DNA of 64,000 bases. Origin: Trissonchulus latispiculum. Lineage: Eukaryota; Nematoda; Enoplea; Enoplida; Ironidae. Location: contig JASAND010018240.1 of the NCBI GenBank assembly GCA_030248195.1, positions 20,629 through 84,628 of the forward strand, given 5' to 3'. Each line of letters opens with the position of its first letter. Within the stretch, counting starts at the first letter, position 1. Below are positions 34,949 through 45,884 of this stretch, in pieces. The notes under the pieces were generated by a model. That model ran no database searches, was not told the origin of the DNA, and saw nothing but the letters and a program-made list of their open reading frames with translations. The position numbers were made by a program, and so were the translations under genes.

Positions 34949-35204
34949 TGCCGCATTGCAAAAGGTTCTCCACGCCTGGCAGGGTACTAGGAGGACGATT
35001 ACGAGCTGTCAAGAAGGTCTCATAACGTTTCAAAAGATGTCTCCTAGGTTGAGCTGGCGCTACAGCTACATTAGCAAAAAGTTGAGAGAATTGGTTTTAA
35101 AAAGATTCTCCTTTCCTCGGAGTGCTATCCACCATTCCTAAGTGACCGCCTAAGCCGAGCTTAGGAGCGCTCCTAAGCTTAGGAGAATCTTTTGCAACGT
35201 GGCC
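34949..35204. mobile_element. Foldback element with AAAAG-core inverted ends
   Basis: Left end GCCGCATTGCAAAAGGTTCTCC-like, right end GGAGAATCTTTTGCAACGTGGC-like. Near the right end, CCTAAGCCGAGCTTAGGAG and TCCTAAGCTTAGGAG are further self-complementary units. It splits the 125-codon open frame at 34764-35141, which I therefore do not call a gene. Confidence 0.55.
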
Positions 35205-37056
35205 AACTATCTCCATTTGCCAGAGAATTGTTTGCTCTACATTTCCAACGTAAGCAGTGAAGGGTCTCCGATCCTGCTTTCATTGGGGTCAGAATCAACC
35301 AATTTACTTCTGAGTACAAGGAGGCGACTCTGAGATGGAGTACTGACCTCTGACCTTACTCCTAACAGTAGCTGGATGGAACGACACTGCTCACAGCCGA
35401 CGCTGGATTCATTTCAGTAGAGCTACAACAGTGAACGAACGGGGCTAAAGCTTTTTGAATTTGCAGTACCGGCAAACGGGTGTAGAAACTCCACTTTATT
35501 AACTAGCTAGTATGGAAATGTTCTTGCAAAATGTGAAGAATGGAATAAAAATGTAGGCTCAACCGATAGCCCTTCCGGCATTAAGGGGTTAACAAACTAA
35601 GGGAATATTATCAGTAAAGTCAGCATCAAAACCGTAGCCTTGGGGCCATAGGTGTGCACTAGAACGACGCGCGTTTGGGTGTTAGGTCTCGCTTGAACTG
35701 AACTGCATATCATTCTCACATGAAGCGCCATTACATTGCCTTGGTGCCAAATTCATACACAATTTGCATTGCCCAGAGCTTTATCAACCGCCAAGTGATA
35801 TTCTCACATAACTTAGACTGAGACTTAAACCCTACGCGCGCCTTGACTTAACCTAATGCACTGCAGACCCCAAGGACAGTTTGTGTAGTAGTGTTGTCTA
35901 ACGTATATAACCATACTGTCAGTATGCTGTATTGCGGAATCAGGTGTCAACTTGACGCACAGCGACCTCACAGGGAGACATGCTAATTTGCATAAATCTC
36001 AAACCGTTTTGTAGTTTAATGTGTTTGCATGACATAGATTTCTAACGCCCTCTTTTATCAAGGTGTTGCAAATCTCAACACTTCGCAAGGATTGTTTATT
36101 AACGCTGTTTATTTTCATTGGTTTGAATTATTTAAAAAAACTAACTTAGCGGAGGCTAAAGCTACTTACGGTTAATTAATTCCATTGTTTAATTTAAACA
36201 GGTAAAGCTTACATAATTCTGTATAAGAGATCACAGGTATGAGATATGAATAAATATAAGCAATAAGCATAATGGCAATATAACAATCAATAACGCAATG
36301 CAGCAATAGAAATTTCTTGACCACGTAAAGCATAAATTAACCCAGAATTACGTTTGTTTTTGCAAATTTTTATCACGACAAATTATCGAACAAAAAAAAC
36401 AAAAATTTTAATGAATTTGTATTAAACATAACGAATCTCGGCTTCGCTTCAACTTTTATTTGACAGTTTGGCACTGATGGATTAAGAATTACTTGGAATG
36501 AAATCTGTTCAGGATTGAAACAACAAAAATCAATTTTATATGATACAATTCCAGGAATATTTATAGGTACCATTGTTATTATGTACTCTTGATACCATCA
36601 AATTGTAGAGCAAACCAGCGCGTTAACAGCAAGAAGTCACAATTAGAGCACAAGTGCAGCAAAAGGTAGCCCTCAATGTTATCACACTTTAATCTCTAGG
36701 TTTCTTGAAAAATGAGCTGCAACGAGTTTAACAAGGAGCCGATAGATCACTCCAGAAATTCCAGAACCCTTGTTTGGAGTGACACAAGTCTCAGGATTCG
36801 CCGTTTATTCCGGTGCTCAGCACCGATAAAGTACAGCACGGTCCAGTCAAAAGTAGGAGACGGAGAGACGAAGATCACGGACAGAAAACATGACTCCCAA
36901 GCCGTACTGACGTAACGATTACTGGCCCAGGGTCAAGAGCTATAGCAGGATTTCGTGGAATCCAATTAAAACGAGGTATGCTGTGGCTCTATCACTGAAA
37001 CGTCTCTGTTCTTTGGCTTGACATTCACTTAAAACTGATGGACACCAGCAAACAGC
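35205..37056. other. Intergenic space between the convergent Piezo and GPCR genes
   Basis: No coding exon recognised. It holds repeat fragments: a solo CAAGAGTAC-family end (about 36575-36592, ATTATGTACTCTTG), and a dispersed-repeat piece (about 36840-36915; a related piece lies on the opposite strand at about 41880-42000 with the shared phrase GGAGAGACGAAGATCA). The 3' UTR of the minus-strand GPCR must lie in its right part. Confidence 0.5.
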
Positions 37057-40000
37057 TTACACCACAGTTCCCCGTCGTGCGGCCGATTTCATTTTCAGGG
37101 GTTCCTGGGAGTGTTTACGAACGCCCTGCACTACCGTTTGGTGTCGCGAGGGGGCCTTGGAATTGACCAAGGTCATGCGAGTATCATTTCGAAGTAGGGT
37201 AGACTGGTGAACTCCATTTATTCGGGCCCCCGATGTAAACCCGGACACCATGGTGTGCTTGTTGGGTGTGTAGGAAATGGAGGTATCAAAGAGTTCCTTA
37301 AATTTGGCCGAGTCCCGAAAGTAGGGTCCACAACAGCGAAGAAACATGCGCAGCAATTCCCGGCGAAAAGTGCGATTTGTGCTGCAATAAATGGCAAAAT
37401 TGACAATTTTCCCCGTTTCTACCAGCGTATTGGAATAGGCGGTGAATTGCATTTCAAAGGGCGTTTTAGCCATAAAATGATTCATAGAAAGCATGTAGAT
37501 TATCACACAGCATGATGGGAGGTTGAACACAATGAATGACGTAATGATGATCACCACCATTCGAGTGAACTAAAAACAAGCAGCCAGAGATGGATGCTGG
37601 ACGAAATTTATCGGCCCGTCCCGTCCCGTCCCGCGGGATCCCGCAGTCCCGCAAATTTGATAAATCCTATCTGCTGCTTTAAGCAGCATATATTAATTTT
37701 AATACCTTGTCATTTTATTGGGACAGGGTTTTACGATAACGGAGGATTCCCTACAAATTGGGCCCCAGGTGACCCCCCCTGTCTTAAATCAGTACCTGGT
37801 GGAAACGGAGGTATACGCTCAACGGCATGTTTACGTGGTAAAACTATAAAGTGGGGTTACTGCTGCTAAGCCGTTTCTAGCTTCAACACGTAAAAATACA
37901 AACGAGTGAGCGTATCACCCGTTTCGACCAGGTATTGATGGGTCTCGGAAGTTCGGCTTTTAACTCATGATTAAAAGCAAAGAATTGGCCCAGCCGAAGA
38001 CCGAACCACGATCCCATCTCGAGACAGACATGCTACCACTACACCACCGGACCATCAGCTGAACTCCCATATCAGTCTTATCAATCTTTCCTATGCCTGC
38101 TTCCTTTACACTTAAATCTAAATTTGAATTTAAAATTACAAATTTGTGAACAACCTTATAATCCTGTCCGTGCAGAGAAACACGGCCTTCGGCCAGCGAT
38201 CGGGCCACTTTTCGACTGACAGAGAGCGTGCGAATCAGCAGAGAGTTGGTGAAAATCAGCGTCAATAGCGGGATCAGAACCGTGACAAAGATAGAGGCCA
38301 TTTGGCAGAAATGGACAAAATTGGAGACCGTCGGGGATTCAATCCGCTTCCATCTCCACTCCCCGTCCTGGTAGCCTCGTTCCGAAAAGCGTGGTAGCAG
38401 GGTTGGACTGCAGAACTGAAATAGAGAGAGATAGACCCCTATTTCTTTAAAGATTAAGCAGCAGAGATGAAACCGGGTCACTATTTGCTGACCCGGTGAC
38501 CCGGTGACCCGGTCGACCCCTGACCCGGTGACCCGGTGACCCGGTGACCCGGTATTTTTGAAAATTCAGGTTTAAGCTTGGAAAAATTATAAATACTTAT
38601 TTTGGGGTGCGTTGACTGTTTTTTGATTCTTCTGGACATTTTTGGCTTCTAAAATAAGAAGTTGTGAAAGAATTTTGCTTTCCTTAAGGTAACATTGGAA
38701 AGTAAATATTGTTAATAAGCCGGAAAAAATCAAAACTGATTTGCACGACTTCTCACTCAATGTGAAGTAAACTACATAGCCATCACATCATCTAATTTTA
38801 ATCATAGAGCTTAACGTAAGCAACTTTGTGTTTTATTACTATAAACTTTAGTAAAATATTTTATTTAGTTGTATGGTTGAGGGTTTCACTCAGCGGAGAT
38901 TCTTTGGAATTAGTCTTGCTTATGGCTAGGATTCAGATTAATATTCTATTAATAAAATCAAAACAAAATCCATTTAGTTCCTAAAGACCGTAAGCCATAA
39001 CAATTAGAAAAAATGCAAAGCAAAACTCGGAATCTGTGAACCTTGTTTTGCTGAGATTTTCCTTCTTACCGAGATTTGAAACACAAAGCCTGAACCCCTC
39101 CCTCAAAAATAAAGCAGTGGTGAAAAATCACTTACAGTAGATGGAGCAACATGAAATATTTTAGATTTCAAAATAAAGATTTCCAACTCTCTGGTTCATG
39201 TTCTAATTTTCATTTTCTAAGTTAAGATCCAACGCAATCCTAGTTTCAAACATATAGATCTAAGCTTGACAGGACATACCTGACAAATATTATGATGACA
39301 CTACAACGATAAGCATTTAAAAAACTACACGATTAACTTAACAATATTATGAGAATAAGAAGTTATTGCTAGTTTTTGAGTAATTGTTGAAGTTTTCAGG
39401 CGGCGAAAACTGGTAAAATTTCTGAAAAATATGCTTTAACAGCAAAAAAATTCCTCCAATCAAAAATACCGGGTCAAGACCGGGTCAGAGCTCCTGACCC
39501 GGTGACCCGGTCCATATAGTGACCCGAACTGACCCGGTGACCCGGTGACCCGGTGACCCGGTTTCATCTCTGTTAAGCAGATTAGATTAATCCGCATTAA
39601 AGAAACAGTTTTAATTATCGTGCTGCTATACGGATTAAAAGTTCGCGGATTAGAAATTTTTAATTGCTGGTTCGCTAATGGCGAATTAAGTCGACTGAAA
39701 TGAACTCGTTTAACTCGTAGATTGAAAGTAGTGGGACTAAACGACTAAATTTAAACTATAAATAATTCTAATAATATTACAAAATAATTATAAATCAATT
39801 ATATTATATTATATTATATTATATATTATATTATATTATATTATATTTTATTATATTATATTATGTTATATTATATTATATTATATTATATTATGTTATA
39901 TTATATTATATTATATTATATTATATTATATTATATTATATTATATTATATTATATTATATTATATTATATTATATGGTCTAATCTATGTATTAGGTATG

Positions 40001-43000
40001 ATCTGGAACTTAATTTTCGCTAGCTGAGCGTGATAAACTCAAAGCATTTTAAAAATCAGCAGTGATTTTTGGCATTTCTTCCACGTATATTGGTAAAAAT
40101 CCGGAAGAAGATTGCAATAAATAACAATAATAACAATATTATTAGTATTAGTATTATTTCTTCAAAGTATCTGCCATTACTGACACTGACACTAGCATAC
40201 TTGTACGACAGTCACGTGGACAATGAAAAAGTTGTAGACTGGCAAAATCGCCGTGACAATTGTGATGCCCAAAATGGAGTATCGAATTCTCCCGCGAGTC
40301 AGCAGGAATTTGGCTCGAAGAGGAAACAGGACGGCTATCAGGCGCTCCAGTGTCAGCTCCACAGTTAACCTGAAATAACGAACCAAAAGTTAATGAAATA
40401 AATAATGCTAAAATGCGGTAATTGCTTTAAAATTTGACAGCAGAGATTTAACATGTAGCCGAGCAAAGCTATTATACAGAATAATGTATAATAACCGGCT
40501 ACGCTGAGGCGTAGCCGGAAAAATGACACAGATCAAAGTGTTTTGAAAATGGAGAAATTCAAACCTTAACCGGTTTTCTTTTTTTATGTCGTGCGCATGC
40601 CACATGTCTTATGATGGGAAAATTTCGTTGAACAAAGAAATTTCAAAGTTTTTCAAACTTTCAAACTATGAAAGGGAGGATGGCGACATTGTATGGAAGA
40701 TAAGTTAACGCTTTGAATAATTTCTTTAAAATTAGCTATGTTTGCCTAAAAGTTAGGTTCAAGAATTTTTATTTTAATGTCGAAGTTCACTTAGTCTTTT
40801 AAGGAGCTTTGGGTTTTTCAACTAAGAAGCTATTGTCGTAACTAGGTTGCAAGCTAAAGTTAGATGTTCAACACACCGAAACTCAAAGACGTTTTTCCAC
40901 AGCTTAGCATAAACGCCCTCCATTAAAATCATAAAACAGACAAAACAGAAGGCATTTATCACCAGGCAAATGTCTACTATTGAGTGTAGCTGTTTCCTCC
41001 GCTTCCGCTGTTTTTACTTTTCTTAGATACCATTTCTACTGTGTTCTTCAATCGCACAATGGGGAGAATGGAAGCAACATTCTCCTGTGCTTTTTAATGG
41101 TTATTAACATTTCGTGGAATTGGAAGGAATTGGTGGAAGGACCTGGCAATCCAACTCTGAATTTACACAGCTAAGTTTATGAGTATGCAGAGTAAAATTC
41201 GATTAAAACACCATTAGATCAGTGCTTCTTGACTGGGGCAAGTGATAGAAATGGGGGACGAAAAAGTCCCACCGTTTTTTTACCAAAATTATCCAATAAC
41301 ATATCATTAATTATCAACCAAACGCTGAATGTCTGGCTCAGTGAAACTTTACTCGTTATGAAGTTTACACTGCATTCACAGCCAGCACTCTACACATAAT
41401 GCAAATATAGCTGATGTACATTTAAATTTAGAATTTCAAGTTGCGATGGGCATGGGGGGTGAAAAAGGTCCCCCTGTGTCTATTGCAACTTGAATTAAAA
41501 TAATCTTTCTTTGTCAATTTAAAGGTAGAGGTTTTAGAAGGAGGTGCAAAACGTAAAAAATATTTTAAACATGTGTCAAGTTTCCAATTAACTCTTAAAA
41601 CTACATAAACTTGACTTTCGAAACACTAGAGTTCGAAACTTTTATGTCCATTTCAGAGCTTCTCAGACCGCATTTTTCAGTCTTTCCTATATTAGAGCTC
41701 GGCCTCCACTAACGATTCCGCTTCTGCAGCCTATTTTTAATCCCTTTTGCCTTCCGAGCAGGCTATTAGGTTTCCGCCATCATAGTTGCTATTACCAAGC
41801 GGGGGGCAACAGCAGTCGGATTCACGACTGTTGCTGCCTTGGGCGTGACTGAGGTGCTTCGGTGCCAATAACCGTATGGTAGTTTTGCTTGGGGATCATG
41901 TTTCTATCCATGATCTTCGTCTCTCCGCCTCTTGACTGCGGTCTGCGGAGAGCACCACTTACGGGACACGTCGTGTGCCTAAACAGTGGGTGAGCCCTGA
42001 CCAAAAAAACAAACTATGAAACTATGAAACTTTCTCTCATCATGAGAATTTCGAACACATGCGGTGTTTATGAGTCTCTGACCTCTGTTCACTACACACA
42101 ATTTTGCATCAGACTTTAGCTCTCCACTAACACTTTGACCAAACTAATTTGTTGCTGGAATGCAAACTTTTGGCTGAATTTCTAATACGAGGAAAATCTT
42201 GACCTCTTCTGAATGCATAATATCAAGAGTACATAATACCAAGAGTCCATAATAATTTCCCTTATATTATAGAAGAAGAGTAAGCCACTAGAGGGCTCCT
42301 CTTCTTGGCATTGCGTAACGGTGCTCCGACCAGAATACGCGAATGTTCCCCCGTTTGGGGGCGGGGGGTCGACAAGCATACCCCCCTCCGTTTAATGGGG
42401 GGTAGCCGAAAGTGGTCCCCGGTTGGTGGGGGGGAGGCCAAAGGGGTCCCCGGTGGAGGGGGGGGGGGGTCGCTGTAAGAGGTGCCCGGGTTGGGGGGGG
42501 GCGGTCAATGGGGCTAAGTTTGGCTCTTTCGGTTTGGCTGTTGGCGACCCCCCCCCAAACGGGGACCGCTTTTTGTGACCCCCCCCCCAAACGGGGACCA
42601 CTTTTTGTGACCCCCCCAAACGGGGACCCATTTTCGAATAGAACAAAAACTACCGCAATCCTCTGCTCTACCCCCCCCCCCACCAAACGGAGGGGAGGTT
42701 TCTGCAATCTGATCTTCTGTTGGCTACCCCCCCACCAAACGGAGGGGGGGGGTATGCGCTGTCGATTTGGTCGACCCCCCCAAACGGGGGAACATTCGCG
42801 TATTGTGGTCGGAGCACCGTTACGCAATGCCAAGAAGAGGAGCCCTCTAGTGGCTTACTCTTCTTCTAATAATATAATAGAATTATGAACTCTTGATAAT
42901 ACATAAGAGTATGACAAGCTGCTGACCATATGGAAATGGCGGACATCCAGTTGGACAAAAACTGGGATGCAATGTAGAAGTAGAGGTAGAAGTGGTAATA

Positions 43001-44126
43001 CTCCGGCGTTCGGAGGGGATCGTAGACGCGGATGTTTTGAGGAAATAGGACACAGAAAAAGAGGAAGTCAGCGGTCGACATGGCGGCCAGAACCAGATTG
43101 GAGCTGGAATTCATACGGCGTCGAAGAAATACCTAGAGTAGATAGAAAAGGAGAATTATAGAGTATCGAAAGAAAAACTTAATTTTCTATGTTGCCAACC
43201 TTGCAATGGAAATGAATCCACGTGCTGTTAATTACGGATTGTTAAATTTTTAATTGTTCGAACGAACAAATTAACCCGAGATAGGCAAAATTTAATTTAA
43301 TTTGAATTTGAATTATCTACATTACTTGTACGGTGATTAATTTAGTCAATCTATTCATTTCAATGGCATACTAATACCAAGAGTACATAATGATAAGAGT
43401 ATGACAAGCCTAACACTCTATGCAGTGAAGGCCAAAACTATGCTATGCGCGCTATCGGCTGACTCCCCCCCACGAATTGACCCCTCTCACACCGCCCCTA
43501 TATGGGTACATAGTCCCAAACGGGGGTCACTCACTCGCTGAGCATGTTTTTCACATGCAAGTGTTAAACATACACGCTTAAACCCCCTCCCCAAATTGGG
43601 CCGCTATTAATTTCAACGTGTATTTATGCAAAGCAGTGAGCGACCCCCGTTTGGACCACGTTCCCATATAGGGGCGGTGTGAGAGGGGGTCAATTCGTGG
43701 GGTCAGCTGATAGCGCGCATAGCATAGTTTTGGCCTTCCCTGCATAGAGTGTTAGGCTTGTCATACTCTTGTCTTATCATTATGTACTCTTGCTAATACC
43801 AATTGGTTTAACAATAGTCTCTGGTTGAGGATTATTTGTAGTCATTATTTATAGTCTAATTAATTGCTGTAACCGGTTTACCATTAGCAAGAGTATATAC
43901 ATAATACATAAGAGTACGACAAGTGGTTGGTATCATATATTACCATTGTGCTTAGTAGATTGCCAACAACTCCGATGACAAATTGGATTGGAAACACGTA
44001 AACAGAGATCAGAAACGGTGGGTCATCGCGAAGGATTGGCTTCAGAAAATTAACCATATTGGAATTGTTATGGCAATTGGTTAAATTAATAAAATCAATG
44101 TGATCCGCTAAATTTTTGTCGGCCAT
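37057..44126 (-). CDS. Class A (rhodopsin-like) peptide GPCR, five coding exons, FMRFamide-receptor-like
   Basis: Exons in transcript order: 44126-43944, 43132-42927, 40369-40201, 38415-38155, 37569-37057. All splice sites are GT..AG and phases agree; the product is 443 residues. Seen: extracellular N-terminus with N-glycosylation sites (N14-L-T, N20-N-S); TM1 ending GVVGNLL; intracellular loop VFLRRRMNSSSN; TM2 with STADFLFF; TM3 ending TLERL (E138-R139, the E/DRY position); an ECL2 cysteine (C188); TM5 and a basic third loop; TM6 with NLPSC; TM7 with N330-F-A-I-Y334 in place of NPxxY, followed by RTFRREL. The pattern resembles invertebrate FMRFamide/myosuppressin-type receptors; the ligand is inferred, not shown. 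Tyr114 replaces the usual TM3 cysteine. The C-terminus TVV fits a class I PDZ ligand. TTCCAG lies two bases before the start codon, so an upstream non-coding exon is likely. Confidence 0.9.
37735..37940. repeat. Foldback fragment related to the core of the CAAGAGTAC family
   Basis: The left half (CAGTACCTGGTGGAAACGG..GTATACGCTC) is mirrored by the right half (GAGTGAGCGTATCACC..GACCAGGTATTGA). TTCAACACGTAAAAATACAA resembles the core of the 18732 and 43378 elements. It lies in the last GPCR intron. Confidence 0.55.
37979..38110 (-). repeat. tRNA-derived SINE copy, diverged
   Basis: On the minus strand it runs from GGAAGCAGGCATAGGAAAG through a tRNA-like block (GGTGTAGTGGTAGCATGTCT, GTGGTTCGGTC) to GGCTGGGCCAATTCTTT. 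It aligns along its length with 46512-46647. The anticodon-arm region is partly deleted and the T-arm mutated. It lies in the GPCR intron, starting 45 nt after the donor of the 38415-38155 exon. Confidence 0.75.
38462..39572. mobile_element. hAT-type element with GACCCGGT subterminal arrays, 8-bp duplication TTAAGCAG
   Basis: Starts CAGAGATGAAACCGGGTCA and ends with its complement. TTAAGCAG is present on both sides (38454-38461 and 39573-39580), an exact 8-bp duplication. Next to each end are tandem GACCCGGT units (about 38490-38552 and 39478-39560). No transposase. It was inserted into a relative of the 19124 Harbinger-type element, whose TATTTCTTTAAAGATTA end survives at about 38440 and whose GGATTAAAAG-type interior survives at 39573-39760. 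Confidence 0.9.
39795..39977. repeat. (TATAT/ATTAT)n pentanucleotide microsatellite
   Basis: About 180 bp of near-perfect 5-bp AT repeats with a few one-base interruptions, in the third intron of the GPCR. Confidence 0.95.
40386..42200. other. GPCR intron 2, no gene recognised
   Basis: Mostly AT-rich sequence without coding signal. At about 41822-42000 lies a dispersed repeat. Its minus-strand phrase GGAGAGACGAAGATCATGG and the following AACATGATCCC recur at about 36860-36900, showing that it is a shared repeat and not an exon. Confidence 0.5.
42224..42895. mobile_element. CAAGAGTAC-family foldback element with GC-rich nested core
   Basis: Ends CAAGAGTACATAATA and GAACTCTTG, with near-identical 7-bp flanks ATAATAT and ATAATAC. 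The interior is a second palindrome with arms at about 42268-42380 and 42770-42868 (AGAAGAAGAGTAAGCCACTA and its complement). Its centre has three tandem units of CCCCCCCCAAACGGGGACC plus CTTTTTGTGA. The 181- and 158-codon frames in it are artefacts of the G/C repeats. Confidence 0.8.
43378..43792. mobile_element. CAAGAGTAC-family foldback element, 7-bp duplication CTAATAC
   Basis: Ends CAAGAGTACATAATGATAAG and its complement. CTAATAC is exact on both sides (43371-43377 and 43793-43799). The arms are long (about 130 bp: AACACTCTATGCAGTGAAGG, CAAAACTATGCTATGCGCGC). It lies in GPCR intron 1. Confidence 0.92.
43885..43923. repeat. Solo end of the CAAGAGTAC family next to a GPCR splice donor
   Basis: CAAGAGTATATACATAATAC followed by ATAAGAGTACGACAAG, a single copy of the family terminus. 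It lies about 20 nt inside intron 1, counted from the donor of the first GPCR exon. Confidence 0.75.
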
Positions 44127-44278
44127 CCTGGAATATATTGGTTACATGATCTAATTCATAACATAACAATCTGCAACATAAAGACCTATCAAGTTAATTT
44201 CAGCAAGAGTGATAGGAAGAGTACGACACCGTACCCTTCCTAGTATTTTCTAGCTTCTAGATGCTCGGCACATTAACG

Positions 44279-44651
44279 GCCGGTTGCACCAAATCTGGCT
44301 AACATCTAATTAGACTAATCTGTAATTAAATTCTAATTAAGGCCATTTTCCGTTGCACCAAATGAAAAGTTAGTTATATTTTAATTCTAGTCAGGGGTAA
44401 GATTAACATCTGACTAACTTCTGACTAACATCTGATTAAAATCTAACTAAAATTAACTAAAGTCAGCATGTGACATAAGCTTGTACTTGATTTGCTAGAG
44501 CGCATCTGGGAAAAATACTGATTGGTTTAGAGTTAATCAGATTTTAAAATCTAACTAACTTGGTGCAACGGAGAATCTGACTAAAATTAGATTAAGACTA
44601 GCTAATAACATTTTAGTTAGAAGTTAATCATATTTAGTGCAACCGGCTATA
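44279..44651. mobile_element. PIF/Harbinger-like MITE with GGCCGGTTGCACCAAAT ends
   Basis: Inverted ends GCCGGTTGCACCAAAT and ATTTAGTGCAACCGGC, with TAA close to both flanks. The interior is rich in (A)TCTGACTAAC(A)T and TTAGTTAGAT units that pair with each other. No coding region. Confidence 0.7.
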
Positions 44652-44880
44652 AGGCCGAAATCTCGGGGGGGGGCTCAGCTTAACGTTGTTAAGCGTGTGT
44701 GTATATTCGTTTGAACTGAAAGGCATTTGATTGGCTACTGAGCTTCTGCTACTGAAATGCACTGGTGAGGTGAGAGTTACTGTAGCTAACTGTAGCCAAT
44801 CAAATCCATTTCAGTTCAAACGCATATAAACACATGGTTAACTGTGTTAACCGTGACCCCCCCCCCCGAGATTTTGGCCT
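44652..44880. mobile_element. Small foldback element with GGCCGAAATCTCGGGG ends
   Basis: AAGGCCGAAATCTCGGGGG at the left is mirrored by CCCCCGAGATTTTGGCCTT at the right, each with a G or C run. The inner phrases TTTGAACTGAAAGGCATTTG and CCATTTCAGTTCAAACGC also mirror each other. It abuts elements on both sides. Confidence 0.65.
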
Positions 44881-44883
44881 TAA

Positions 44884-45880
44884 GGTGGTGATTCCTTTTG
44901 GGCACGTATTATTGGTTGACGGCACAAGTCAAGATGAAATTTGATGAAACATTCCAAAATAAGTTCTTTTAGCATTCTAACACCCTCCGCGCAATCCCGC
45001 TTCAAAACTTCGACGTCTCCGTTCAGGGCAGTTTTTGCAGATTTTTAACAATTAGACAGTAGCTGTATAGCTATGATTGTATTCATTCGAAAGATCTTGC
45101 TGTGCTCTACATTTTTGCTTTTTAAAGCACCTTTCTAGCTTTTCTCTATAGTGAGATATAGCTGATTTTCTTATTTTAGCCTTGCAAACTTGTCATTATT
45201 GCAGAAATCAAATAGTCCGCCTCCGCCATATCTTGAGCTACGCAAGCCGTAAAATTAAACTAAGGGTGTCACTTTGAAGATCTCCTCGGGGCCGATTATT
45301 CATGGCATTCTAATCTTCTAAATACTATCCCGTACGCTGCTGTCATAAAAAATGTAGTTTTTGCAAAAAGATGACCAAATTTTTTCCAGCGATTGTGGAG
45401 CATTTACTATGCAAGCTAGAGGGTTGCCACTTACTGGACGTGTGTTACACAAAAATACCCAGGGACCCTTTTTTAGTTGCCCCGATTGCTGCTTTCGAGC
45501 TAAAGTGGTCGCTTGCCAAAGTTGGGAAAAGTAGGCAAAATCCAGGTTACGCATACATTTTGGCTAATTTCTTTATAACGAAGAGCGGTTTCATAATAAT
45601 TAAAAAAGTGTCCCCAGCTATTTGATAGTGGAATCGAATGATGTGGCCTATGCCATGCCTCACAAAAAAATTTACTTTAGTCTGCAAAAAATCTGGAAAA
45701 TTAAATTACTTCGAAAATGCAGTAAAATATGTAATTGCCAAGAACTAAAGTTATGCTCACTGTATTCATTAGAACGAGAAAATATTAAGCTCCGTTTCGA
45801 TATAAAAATGGCTTCTTAACTTCTAGGAATGAATGAGTAACAACGGTTCAAAGTTGATGTCTCCAAAAAAAATCACCACC
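44884..45880. mobile_element. TTAA-target TIR element, second copy of the 11555-12439 family
   Basis: Ends GGTGGTGATTCC and AATCACCACC, flanked by TTAA (44880-44883 and 45881-45884). It shares long stretches with the intron 9 copy, for example GTTGCCCC..TGCT and ATTCATTCGAAAGATCTT. A weak 84-codon frame is not gene-like. Confidence 0.85.
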
Positions 45881-45884
45881 TTAA

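Noticed and set aside
34764..35141. 125-codon open frame after Piezo, plus strand
   Set aside because: Its 3' half runs through a foldback element (34949-35204), it has no recognisable domain and no splice context.
37960..38154. Extension of the GPCR exon reading frame into SINE sequence
   Set aside because: The good donor at 38154-38153 keeps phase with the next exon; the extra residues come from the SINE.
42288..42888. 181- and 158-codon frames on opposite strands
   Set aside because: Both are translations of G/C-run repeats inside a palindromic transposon; amino acid composition is simply the repeat.
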